Shown piece by piece: positions 1 through 6,020 of a DNA stretch of 6,841 bases. This DNA is from Helicobacteraceae bacterium UBA6016 (GTDB taxonomy: Bacteria; Campylobacterota; Campylobacteria; Campylobacterales; UBA6016). Position numbers and translations under genes: made by a program. Within the stretch, counting starts at the first letter, position 1, and the number at the start of each line of letters is the position of its first letter. Under the pieces are notes generated by a model that worked only from the letters and a program-made list of their open reading frames with translations, ran no database searches and had not been told where the DNA came from. The stretch spans positions 492 through 7,332 of the forward strand of contig DIZY01000012.1 of assembly GCA_002428055.1 (NCBI GenBank). Reading direction: 5' to 3'.

Positions 1-874
1 TATGCGACTTTGCCGCCCCACACGACGAGAGCGACTGCGCCGCTATGTCGCAAGCGTTTAGGATAGTTTCGTTTTGGGAGTTTATTTTGCATTTTTCGCC
101 AAGCAGTCCCACAAGCTCCATTTTGTCATCTTTTACTAGTAAGGCTTTGGTATCAAAACCTGCTTTTTCGTACATCTCCCACACGAGCATATCCACGAGC
201 GGACGAAACGGCTCTATCAGGTCGTCTGCTAGGTTGAAAGCGTTTAACTCACTTTTGTGATGAAGCCCAAAGGCGGGGATGAGACCAGATGCCGCCACGC
301 TTCTAGCTATCACACCCCTAAGTACTGCATAACCGTAGTTGAGGGCTGAATTTCTGACATCTTCTTCGAGCGAACCTCTGCGAAAACCGTCAAAAAGCGA
401 TTGCCAATATACGCTAGCCGCTTGCGCCTCACAGTTTGTGCTGTCATCCGAAAGTACTTTTGAGGCTATATTCGTAAGCCTTTTATGTGCCGTATCGTTA
501 CCGACATGCTTTAGTAGTTTTGCTTGGTTTTTAATTTTGGCTTCTATGATTTTTTGCCAACATCGCTTCTTAAAAGGCTCACTCCATGAGGCTTGAAGCA
601 AAGCGGCTTTTGTGTGGCGAGAGTGAGAGGCGAAAGGAGCAAAAAGACCGTTTGGAGTGTGTGATGCATCACATGCAAAAAGAGCCACGCCCTCATCGGC
701 AAGCGCCGAAAGAAGCGCTGAGGTGATAAGGCATTGTGGCGTCTCTAGCATCACAACCGATATATCACAAAGTGGGAGCATAGCCACTTCGCCATCACGA
801 GGCTCTATCGCCAAATGACGGTTTTTGACGCTAAGGCGGCAAGGGTTTGAGATGACTATCGTGCGCCAGCCCAT
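1..874 (-). CDS. cas1: Cas1, type II CRISPR integrase (C-terminus cut by window edge)
   Basis: Cas1 is the metal-dependent integrase that, with Cas2, inserts new spacers into the CRISPR array. The first 291 residues are visible, starting MGWRTIVISNPCRLSVKNRHLAIEP, the typical type II Cas1 opening. Type II Cas1 proteins are usually about 290-305 residues, so only a short C-terminal piece lies outside. The catalytic set is present: E149 in NCEAQAA, H205 in AFGLHHKSE, and E221 in NLADDLIEPFRP, matching the family's conserved Glu/His/Glu(Asp) positions. The ATG at 874 is chosen because the family N-terminus begins there and a GGGG/AAAGG purine run lies just upstream; spacing to the codon is slightly irregular. 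It follows the HepT stop by 19 nt and is probably the fourth gene of the cas9 operon. The usual next gene, cas2, would lie left of the window. No frameshift or missing catalytic residue is seen. Confidence 0.95.
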   Translation of the reverse strand, partial: MGWRTIVISNPCRLSVKNRHLAIEPRDGEVAMLPLCDISVVMLETPQCLITSALLSALADEGVALFACDASHTPNGLFAPFASHSRHTKAALLQASWSEPFKKRCWQKIIEAKIKNQAKLLKHVGNDTAHKRLTNIASKVLSDDSTNCEAQAASVYWQSLFDGFRRGSLEEDVRNSALNYGYAVLRGVIARSVAASGLIPAFGLHHKSELNAFNLADDLIEPFRPLVDMLVWEMYEKAGFDTKALLVKDDKMELVGLLGEKCKINSQNETILNACDIAAQSLSSCGAAKSH

Positions 875-893
875 CCTTTGCCCCGCCCTTTGC

Positions 894-1259
894 CTATAGC
901 TCTTTTAGTACTATCTGCAAAGTATCAAGCATTGGCGGTAACTTGTTTTTGCAAGTATTAAAAACTATTTCGGCGTTAAGGTCAAAATAATGATGCGAGA
1001 GTATATCTCTCATTCCCATAGCTTTTCGCCATTCTATACCGTCATATTTTGAGAGCAGTGCGCCATGTGTTATATCGTCTAATTTTTTTAGCCCTTCGCC
1101 GATGGCTATTAACTGCATACAAACGGCGTCTAGCTTTTCCATGCTTGCATCATCGGTCAAAAAATCGCTAGAGCTTTTGATATTTTCAGTCCGACGCAAC
1201 ACCTTTTGCGTCGCTTCTATGATTTGGCTAGTTAGTTCAAAGCTCAGCGTCTCAGACAT
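894..1259 (-). CDS. hepT: HepT-like HEPN ribonuclease toxin (type VII TA)
   Basis: This is a 121-residue all-helical HEPN-family protein (DUF86/HepT type). Family knowledge: HepT toxins are dimeric RNases that block growth by cleaving RNA, and are neutralised when the MNT partner adds AMP units to the tyrosine of the RX4HXY motif. That motif is intact: R84, H89 and Y91 in MRDILSHHYF. The ATG at 1259 is preferred over an upstream TTG at 1277 because a GGAGG ribosome-binding site lies 6 nt before it, and because it overlaps the MNT stop by 8 nt, a layout typical of translationally coupled TA pairs. The gene lies between the MNT gene and cas1, in the same direction. Since both motif and partner are intact, the toxin is probably functional. 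The exact RNA target cannot be read from sequence. Confidence 0.88.
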   Translation of the reverse strand: MSETLSFELTSQIIEATQKVLRRTENIKSSSDFLTDDASMEKLDAVCMQLIAIGEGLKKLDDITHGALLSKYDGIEWRKAMGMRDILSHHYFDLNAEIVFNTCKNKLPPMLDTLQIVLKEL

Positions 1260-1533
1260 ATACAGCCTCCGCCTCAATGCGTTTTTTGAGATAGGGGTTC
1301 ATGTTGCTTCTCATGCAGACTATATCCACTCTTCTGCCAAACGCTTTTTCAAGCTCTTCTTTGATACCTGCAAGCTCAAAAAGGTCTATATTATGAAACT
1401 CTGCCGCTATGTCTATATCACTATCCACTCTGTCCTCGCCTCTAGCCATAGAGCCGAAAATTGCTATCTTGTCTAGCCCATAGCGCTCTTTGATAGAAGA
1501 TAAAACCTCAATATTTTCAATTCTTTTTTGCAT
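1252..1533 (-). CDS. mntA: MntA-like minimal nucleotidyltransferase antitoxin
   Basis: This is a 93-residue minimal nucleotidyltransferase of the MNT family (NTP_transf_2 fold). The signature GSX10DXD is complete: G27-S28, ten residues, then D39-I-D41 in GSMARGEDRVDSDID. A third acidic residue, D70, sits in GRRVDIVCM as expected for metal binding. Known family role: MntA uses ATP to (oligo)adenylylate the HEPN toxin on its RX4HXY tyrosine and so inactivates it. The ATG at 1533 is 3 nt after the cas9 stop and lacks a clear Shine-Dalgarno sequence, which suggests translation coupled to cas9. Its end overlaps the HepT start by 8 nt. Antitoxin first, toxin second, on one transcript with Cas9, means antitoxin supply is probably tied to expression of the CRISPR effector. 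Confidence 0.9.
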   Translation of the reverse strand: MQKRIENIEVLSSIKERYGLDKIAIFGSMARGEDRVDSDIDIAAEFHNIDLFELAGIKEELEKAFGRRVDIVCMRSNMNPYLKKRIEAEAVYV

Positions 1534-1536
1534 GGC

Positions 1537-4512
1537 TTATATTATCGTATTTTTTGATTTTGTTTTTATTCGTCTTTTTGCGGCTCGTCTCTCGATAACG
1601 CTTTTTCCGTCTTTTTTACTTTTTCTTTTCGCCTCTTGCAGTATCGTACTTAGTCTTTTCTCACCTTTGACTTCGTGATAGTAGCCTAGAGGGTCTATTT
1701 GGTATTTTTTGATGTACTCAGCTGTTTTTGAACCAAAATTAAATTGCTCATCGGAGTCTATTTTCTGTAACTTTATATTTGCAGTTGAGCTATCAGCCTG
1801 TTTAAAGTATCCCAAAAATGACTCTTTATTTTTCAGTTTTATTTCTACAACATCATCTTTGTGAAACGAAAATAGAAATTGACAACTCTCGCCCATTTCC
1901 ACCCACTCTTTATCCTTGCCTGCCACTATTGCTTTATTTGGCAACTCATGCTTGGCAAAATCAGCCACATATATAGGCACAAGATAATATTTTCCGTCTT
2001 TGGTAAATACATCCACTCTTGGCATGTCGCCGTTATCACATACACCTTTACCGTTATTTATTGGCAATCCTTTGCCTTTATACTCTTTTGGACTTTGTAT
2101 CGTCTCCTTATGTGCCGCACCCGTCACACTAGCCCTTGGCGGACGGCTGATAAGTAGTCTTTTGTGTCCGTTTTTATCTTTTGCGAGCTCTAAAGCTTTT
2201 TCAACTTCGACTCTAAAATTTGACATTGGAGTTTTAAGTTCAGGTTTTTGCTTTTCGCACCTTGTCTCTTTTGCGGCATAGTAGTCGGCAAGCTTTTTTA
2301 CCATACTTTGAGTCGAAAGCGCTATCACAATAGCATCAAGTGCGTGGTGCGGATGCCACCCTCTATCTTTCTTAAATCCCTCAAGCCATCTACCTCGCAG
2401 TTCGCTTGTAAGCTTCCCGCTTCGCACTTGGATTCGTAGTTTGTCATCGTCTTGTCTTAGCCTCCAGTATTTTTCACAATATGTCTTGATAGCTTTTGCC
2501 ATATACCTTGTATCGTTGAGATTTCGGCTTAAAAACTCTTTTTCGCTGTTTTCATCAAAGTTTTCTTTCAATAGGTATCTTCGTTTCTTTGCACTCATTT
2601 GATGAAGCCCAGAATTAGTAAAACTTTTTAATTTCTCTAAACGCTCAGTATCGTTTTTTAACCATTCATAAGGCGTTTTATTTTGTTTGTTTTGGTTGCA
2701 GTCACTATGCACTAATACTTTATTTGCATAACTATCCTCTGCGCTCCTGCTACGAGGAAGTATGTGGTCTATTTGGTGCCCATCATCAAATATATCTGGA
2801 TATTTTAGTTTACTTTGGCAATACGGGCACATTTCGCCTTGCTCTCTAAATAGTCGAAGTTTAAGTATGTTTTTTATGCCGTCTTTATAGCCTGCCTCTC
2901 GTATGTCATTGGCAAGTATATTTTTAAGTTTAGCGTTTTCGTTTGATGCTTTTTCCCACTCTTTTCTTTGCTCTTTCGTATTCACTTCACGGGCAAGCTC
3001 AAAATGCACTTTGTCAAACGCTCCATATTTGCGCACAAGGGCATTTGCCACCTTGCGAAACTCGGCAAATGCCCTTATAACCGTAGGGTTTAGTATAGCA
3101 ATATCCGTGTCTTTTAGAGGCGGTAAATACTCACTTTTTGCAGTTGATGGAGCACCCAATATTCCTATCGCCTCATCGTATCTTTTGCCGCTTTGCATCT
3201 CTGGCAAAATAGCATTGATAGCTTTTAGTGACAACATCAAAAAATCAGAAAAAGATATTTTTGATAGCTTCTCTGCTATCACTCCATCAGGCAAGAGCTT
3301 ATTAAGGGCGATTAATTTTTGGTTTTCGCTTTTGTGGTAAGTAAGTATTTTGGCTACCTCATCGGCAATACTTGTATTGAAAATAAAATCATCAAACATT
3401 TCACCCAAAACTTCACGGAACTTTGCATGACCCTTGAGGCTTATCCACTGCTTTTTTTCCGCATCAGCTTTATCAAATTCCCATTCGTCTGCTTTTTGCT
3501 CTTCACCTTTTTTTGGTTTTTTTGGCTTACCTTTATATGTTAGTCCCTTGAATATCTCGTTTTCAGCAAGTCCTAAAAATTTTCTAACATGCCTAAATTC
3601 CAATCTATCTTGGCTTGTCGCAAAATCCAAAAGCTCTTCAATACTTTTTCGCTCAACTATTTTTTGTTCGTTACCTGCATTGTCAATGATTACAGTATTA
3701 AAAAACTTACCCAAAGCTACAAACTTTTCCGCCGTAATAGAACATTTTGGCGCTCGTTTTTCTTCTGGAAAATATGTGCAGTTGCCAACCATATTCTCAA
3801 CACTCGGCGGCTCTTTGACAAAAAATGCAATATCTGAATAAGCGCCCAACAGTTCATCACTCGCAAAGTTTGAACCAAAATGCTTTTGAGTTTCAAAGAT
3901 TGTTTTTATCTCTGAAACCAAAAAATCTCTATGTATTGAAAACTCATAGTCGCCGCTCTTATTTCGTTTTTTGCCTTTTGCGCCTTTCGTAACCCAAAGC
4001 CATTCGCCAATCGTCTTGTATCCCGCAGATTCAAACTTTGCTTTTAGAACTTCGCCTGCACTTTTAACTTTGCCCGCCTCACTATCTTCGGTTTCAAAGT
4101 CGTAGCCTCTATGTTTTGCGATATGTACAAGCACTCTCGCAAGTTCATTACCTGTCAGCTTTCGTCTGAGAGCCTCATATCGAAGTTTCCATGCATCGGT
4201 GCGGCTTTCCTTGCCGTAATACATTCCACCATTTTCGTCCAAATCCTTTTCTTTTATGAGTCCATTCTCAATAAAAAGCTTTTTTATCTCATTCATGCGT
4301 ACACGGCGACGGTTTAGCACTCTGCGTATTCCTCTCGCATCCCGTCTAGCTTTGTTTGGACTCTCTTTTTCTTTTGGTGTCTCCGCTGCCGTAAAGAGCC
4401 GCACGCCGCAATCAACTATGCGATTATTAGTGTCATTGTCTTTGTCGTATTCCACAACAGCCCAACCCAGAGACGCAATCCCTAGGTCTATCCCTAAAAT
4501 TCTTTCAACCAT
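1537..4512 (-). CDS. cas9: Cas9, type II-C RNA-guided DNA endonuclease
   Basis: This 991-residue effector cuts both strands of crRNA-matched DNA using a tracrRNA:crRNA guide. Domains in order: RuvC-I with D9 in GIDLGIASLGWAVV; arginine-rich bridge helix (about 51-80, PNKARRDARGIRRVLNRRR); helical recognition lobe (about 85-470); RuvC-II with E505 in KVHFELAREVN; HNH (about 555-620) with a CPYC pair (C562, C565), catalytic H583 in QIDHILPRSRS, and N597 and N606; RuvC-III with H723 and D726 in HPHHALDAIVIA; and a C-terminal PAM-interacting region (about 780-955). All nuclease residues are intact, so it should cleave. Length is close to the Campylobacter jejuni protein (about 984), supporting subtype II-C. 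An ATG at 4512 has AAGGGG 6 nt upstream, so it is preferred to an in-frame TTG at 4515. The last 35 or so residues are strongly Lys/Arg-rich. It heads the minus-strand operon. Confidence 0.98.
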   Translation of the reverse strand: MVERILGIDLGIASLGWAVVEYDKDNDTNNRIVDCGVRLFTAAETPKEKESPNKARRDARGIRRVLNRRRVRMNEIKKLFIENGLIKEKDLDENGGMYYGKESRTDAWKLRYEALRRKLTGNELARVLVHIAKHRGYDFETEDSEAGKVKSAGEVLKAKFESAGYKTIGEWLWVTKGAKGKKRNKSGDYEFSIHRDFLVSEIKTIFETQKHFGSNFASDELLGAYSDIAFFVKEPPSVENMVGNCTYFPEEKRAPKCSITAEKFVALGKFFNTVIIDNAGNEQKIVERKSIEELLDFATSQDRLEFRHVRKFLGLAENEIFKGLTYKGKPKKPKKGEEQKADEWEFDKADAEKKQWISLKGHAKFREVLGEMFDDFIFNTSIADEVAKILTYHKSENQKLIALNKLLPDGVIAEKLSKISFSDFLMLSLKAINAILPEMQSGKRYDEAIGILGAPSTAKSEYLPPLKDTDIAILNPTVIRAFAEFRKVANALVRKYGAFDKVHFELAREVNTKEQRKEWEKASNENAKLKNILANDIREAGYKDGIKNILKLRLFREQGEMCPYCQSKLKYPDIFDDGHQIDHILPRSRSAEDSYANKVLVHSDCNQNKQNKTPYEWLKNDTERLEKLKSFTNSGLHQMSAKKRRYLLKENFDENSEKEFLSRNLNDTRYMAKAIKTYCEKYWRLRQDDDKLRIQVRSGKLTSELRGRWLEGFKKDRGWHPHHALDAIVIALSTQSMVKKLADYYAAKETRCEKQKPELKTPMSNFRVEVEKALELAKDKNGHKRLLISRPPRASVTGAAHKETIQSPKEYKGKGLPINNGKGVCDNGDMPRVDVFTKDGKYYLVPIYVADFAKHELPNKAIVAGKDKEWVEMGESCQFLFSFHKDDVVEIKLKNKESFLGYFKQADSSTANIKLQKIDSDEQFNFGSKTAEYIKKYQIDPLGYYHEVKGEKRLSTILQEAKRKSKKDGKSVIERRAAKRRIKTKSKNTII

Positions 4513-4518
4513 CAAAAG

Positions 4519-4549
4519 CCCCTTAAGACAAGTTTTAAAGATTTTAACA
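4519..4549 (-). promoter_or_regulatory. cas9 promoter (extended -10) and ribosome-binding site
   Basis: Read on the minus strand, TTTTTGTTAAAATC places an extended -10 (TGTTAAAAT, 4549-4541) about 30 nt before the cas9 ATG. T-rich runs upstream stand in for a -35 box, as is common for sigma-70 promoters in Campylobacterota. The predicted leader is about 20-25 nt. The AAGGGG ribosome-binding site (4524-4519) is 6 nt from the ATG at 4512. Assigned by pattern only. Confidence 0.5.
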
Positions 4550-4555
4550 AAAATT

Positions 4556-4568
4556 AATCAAAATGATT
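4556..4568. promoter_or_regulatory. Inverted repeat in the cas9/tracrRNA divergent promoter region
   Basis: AATCA-AAA-TGATT is a perfect 5+5 inverted repeat lying between the proposed -10 boxes of cas9 (minus) and the tracrRNA (plus). The position would let a bound protein affect both promoters. The surrounding DNA is almost pure A/T, so a chance match is quite possible and no regulator family is recognised. Confidence 0.25.
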
Positions 4569-4569
4569 T

Positions 4570-4575
4570 TAAAAT
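4570..4575 (+). promoter_or_regulatory. Candidate -10 box for tracrRNA
   Basis: TAAAAT on the plus strand matches the -10 consensus at 5 of 6 positions. It would start transcription near 4582, right at the 5' edge of the predicted anti-repeat, giving an RNA of roughly 110 nt, which is a normal tracrRNA size. TGTAAT at 4575-4580 is an alternative. No clear -35 box is seen. Confidence 0.4.
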
Positions 4576-4581
4576 GTAATC

Positions 4582-4690
4582 TGTAGCCATAACGCAGAAG
4601 AGTAGGATTGGAAGCACGGCTATAATAAGAGGACACGGGCTCTCCTCGTAAAGCTCTACCCTAAGGGGTATCTTCCCAAACCCGTTCCAT
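4582..4690 (+). ncRNA. tracrRNA of the type II-C system
   Basis: This RNA pairs with the CRISPR repeat and forms the scaffold held by Cas9. The anti-repeat is predicted at about 4591-4626, ending GCTATAAT, directly followed by AAG as in the Neisseria meningitidis tracrRNA (GCUACAAUAAG). Next come a stem GAGGA/TCCTC (4629-4633 with 4643-4647, 9-nt loop), the linker CGTAAAGCTCT (Neisseria: CGCAACGCUCU), and a stem TACCC/GGGTA (4657-4661 with 4666-4670, loop TAAG) followed by TC. The first loop holds ACGGG (4635-4639), fully complementary to CCCGT at 4681-4685. The C. jejuni tracrRNA has the same layout, with loop GCGG against 3' CCGC. The predicted crRNA repeat should therefore begin near RTTATAGCCGTGCTTCC. 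No U-rich terminator follows, so the 3' end is uncertain. The match to known tracrRNAs is from memory, not alignment. Confidence 0.85.
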
Positions 4691-4704
4691 CATTAAATAG
4701 AACC

Positions 4705-5691
4705 ATGAAACTGAATAATGACAAAATCCCCGCCATCCTATCCCTCGCCAAACTAATAAACTTCACCCCAAACCTCAAAGAAGAGCATAAAGAGCTATTC
4801 CAAAAAATGATTGACAAATTAACCGAAGACGATAATTTCAATGAAGATAAAATCAATGAAATTTTTAGCCAAATACCGACATTGCTACAAACTACAAAAA
4901 TAATCTTCTCCGCCAAACAGATAGTAAAACATTTGGAGGATAAAGACGACCCGCATATGCAAGATATAGCCCTCCTAAAAAAGAATATCAAACACTACAC
5001 AAGCCAACACATAGACAGAATAAAAGAGAGTCAAAAACTATACACAACCACTGGCGATAAAAAGATGTTTGAAAAATTAGAACTCCATAAAGCCGTATTC
5101 AAAGCTTTTCAAGAAAACCCGAATAAAACCATGCGGATGTTTGGTGCGGCTTCGGAGTATATAACTTTGACTACTCCCGAAGTTATAGCAATAAAAAAAG
5201 TCGGCACAAATCCAAGAAATAGAGCATCTGCTAAAAAAATTATACAAAACTACAATCTAGCATCTGAAATTGCAAGAATGGGCGCATACTTTGAGGGGTA
5301 TGGCTTGCAACCAAAAATGGTTTATATGTCAGCAGGTATAAAAATATTCAAATTCTTTGAAATGCTATATGAAAAAGCAGGGGTAGAGTTTAAAGATGCA
5401 AAGCTCCTAGCTGATGCTATAGAAGATATATTTTTTGCAATCGATAAACCGATAAAGGTATATCCGAAAAAGATGAGCATTGTATTTATAAAAGCCAGCA
5501 TAAAAGGAGTGCCAATATACGCTTACGCTTCAAAAAATAAGAGCGCCGTAATTGATATACAAAAGATGGAAGAAAGTATAAAAAGAAAATTAGATAGCAA
5601 TGGCGCAAAATCAATCATCAAACAAAGACTATACGACAAGCTTTTAAAGCCAGTCGCTGGAAATATAGAAATGGCTTCATTTCTTCAATAA
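4705..5691 (+). CDS. Hypothetical protein, mostly helical, next to tracrRNA
   Basis: I do not recognise this 328-residue protein. It is Lys-, Glu- and Ile-rich, looks predominantly alpha-helical, and has no signal peptide or convincing membrane segment, so it is probably cytoplasmic. The N-terminal third (about 1-150) is charged and helix-like. The middle holds RMFGAASEYITLTTPEVIAIKKVG (about 145-167), which could be a more compact core. A C-terminal segment near KMSIVFIKASIKGVPIYAYASKNK (about 255-280) looks like beta strands. No nuclease, integrase or helix-turn-helix signature could be identified by eye. The ATG at 4705 lacks a Shine-Dalgarno sequence, but codon use looks coding from the first residues. 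It starts about 20 nt after the tracrRNA scaffold in the same direction, so tracrRNA read-through may supply its mRNA. It could be mobile-element cargo, a CRISPR accessory gene or an anti-CRISPR; none is supported by a motif. Confidence 0.8.
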   Translation: MKLNNDKIPAILSLAKLINFTPNLKEEHKELFQKMIDKLTEDDNFNEDKINEIFSQIPTLLQTTKIIFSAKQIVKHLEDKDDPHMQDIALLKKNIKHYTSQHIDRIKESQKLYTTTGDKKMFEKLELHKAVFKAFQENPNKTMRMFGAASEYITLTTPEVIAIKKVGTNPRNRASAKKIIQNYNLASEIARMGAYFEGYGLQPKMVYMSAGIKIFKFFEMLYEKAGVEFKDAKLLADAIEDIFFAIDKPIKVYPKKMSIVFIKASIKGVPIYAYASKNKSAVIDIQKMEESIKRKLDSNGAKSIIKQRLYDKLLKPVAGNIEMASFLQ

Positions 5692-5775
5692 AAAAATCTC
5701 CCCAAAAACCTACGCATATTTTTTTTGATTTTCCTTTCTCAAACCCCTAAAATCCCTCTCGTTATAACAACTTAA

Positions 5776-5829
5776 CCGCCCTTGTTAGCACTGTAGCGCC
5801 TTTGGCGCCTGTTGTGCTAATAATGGCGG
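5776..5829. repeat. Large interrupted hairpin/cruciform (possible origin or att site)
   Basis: Three nested pairings share one axis: CCGCC (5776-5780) with GGCGG (5825-5829), TTAGCAC (5785-5791) with GTGCTAA (5814-5820), and GCGCC (5796-5800) with GGCGC (5804-5808) around a TTT loop. Internal bulges are nearly symmetrical (4+4, then 4+5 nt). There is no U-tract, so it is a poor terminator. Its position before a replication-initiator gene suggests a role on single-stranded DNA, such as a nicking origin, packaging signal or folded attachment site. Structure is seen directly; function is inference. Confidence 0.7.
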
Positions 5830-5833
5830 AATG

Positions 5834-5849
5834 TTCAAAAGCTTTTGAA
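5834..5849. repeat. 16-bp perfect palindrome
   Basis: TTCAAAAGCTTTTGAA is a perfect palindrome with no loop, centred on an AGCT core. It lies 4 bp after the large hairpin. It may be a binding site for a dimeric protein, for example the replication initiator or a repressor of the adjacent gene. Confidence 0.65.
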
Positions 5850-5869
5850 TCGTAGTCAATGTTTCGGTT

Positions 5870-5890
5870 GGGCGTATAAGTAATACGCCC
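5870..5890. repeat. 8-bp hairpin with AAGTA loop
   Basis: GGGCGTAT (5870-5877) pairs perfectly with ATACGCCC (5883-5890) around the 5-nt loop AAGTA. It is the third structured element of the cluster upstream of the replication gene. No T-tract follows, so a terminator role is unlikely. Confidence 0.65.
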
Positions 5891-5893
5891 CCA

Positions 5894-5912
5894 CAAACGC
5901 CAGAGGTGTTTG
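5894..5912. repeat. 8-bp hairpin with AGA loop
   Basis: CAAACGCC (5894-5901) pairs with GGTGTTTG (5905-5912), with one G-T pair and a tight AGA loop. It lies only 3 bp after the preceding hairpin, so the two could stack in single-stranded DNA or in the leader RNA of the replication gene. Confidence 0.6.
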
Positions 5913-5933
5913 AAATACAAGTTAATTGTTCTT

Positions 5934-5999
5934 ATGGAGCATTTATATCTGTATTCGTGTGGGTGGCTATTACTTTCTTTCGTCCTATTTGATTATTAA
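5934..5999 (+). CDS. Possible small hydrophobic peptide (21 aa)
   Basis: An ATG at 5934 opens a 21-residue frame, MEHLYLYSCGWLLLSFVLFDY, whose centre could span a membrane. It ends 21 nt before the replication gene. There is no clear Shine-Dalgarno sequence. A GTG frame (5906-5992) in another phase is also hydrophobic, which may only reflect T-rich DNA. It could be a leader peptide, a small membrane protein, or chance. Confidence 0.25.
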   Translation: MEHLYLYSCGWLLLSFVLFDY

Positions 6000-6020
6000 C
6001 ATTCAAAAGGAAATAAAAAT

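Larger units (their letters stand above)
5692..6020. other. Gene-poor, hairpin-rich region upstream of the replication gene
   Basis: This 329-bp stretch has no long reading frame. The left part (5692-5775) is A/T-rich with a T8 run at 5719-5726 and nothing recognisable. The centre (5776-5912) holds four consecutive dyad symmetries. The right part (5913-6020) leads into the ribosome-binding site of the next gene and can encode only short hydrophobic peptides. The arrangement resembles the intergenic origin/packaging region of filamentous phages and rolling-circle plasmids, but no nick-site sequence is recognised. Confidence 0.5.

Noticed and set aside
1260..1277. Longer HepT start at TTG 1277
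   Set aside because: The ATG at 1259 has a GGAGG site at 6 nt and a typical stop/start overlap with the MNT gene, while the TTG has no such support.
1879..3841. Several plus-strand frames of 60-145 codons opposite cas9
   Set aside because: They are antisense shadows of the clearly coding cas9 frame, with no ribosome-binding sites or recognisable protein character.
4551..4695. An open minus-strand frame across the tracrRNA region encoding a hydrophobic tail of about 41 residues that ends before cas9
   Set aside because: It has no plausible start codon after the upstream stop, and the region is better explained by the plus-strand tracrRNA with matching stems and linker.
4606..4704. The frame of the 4705 gene stays open upstream through the tracrRNA scaffold to 4606
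   Set aside because: No ATG, GTG or TTG with a ribosome-binding site was found there, and the RNA structure accounts for the sequence, so the ATG at 4705 is kept.
5690..5726. A-tract/T-tract inverted repeat after the 4705 gene as a possible terminator
   Set aside because: The stem would be A-U only with a loop of about 20 nt, so it is not a convincing intrinsic terminator.
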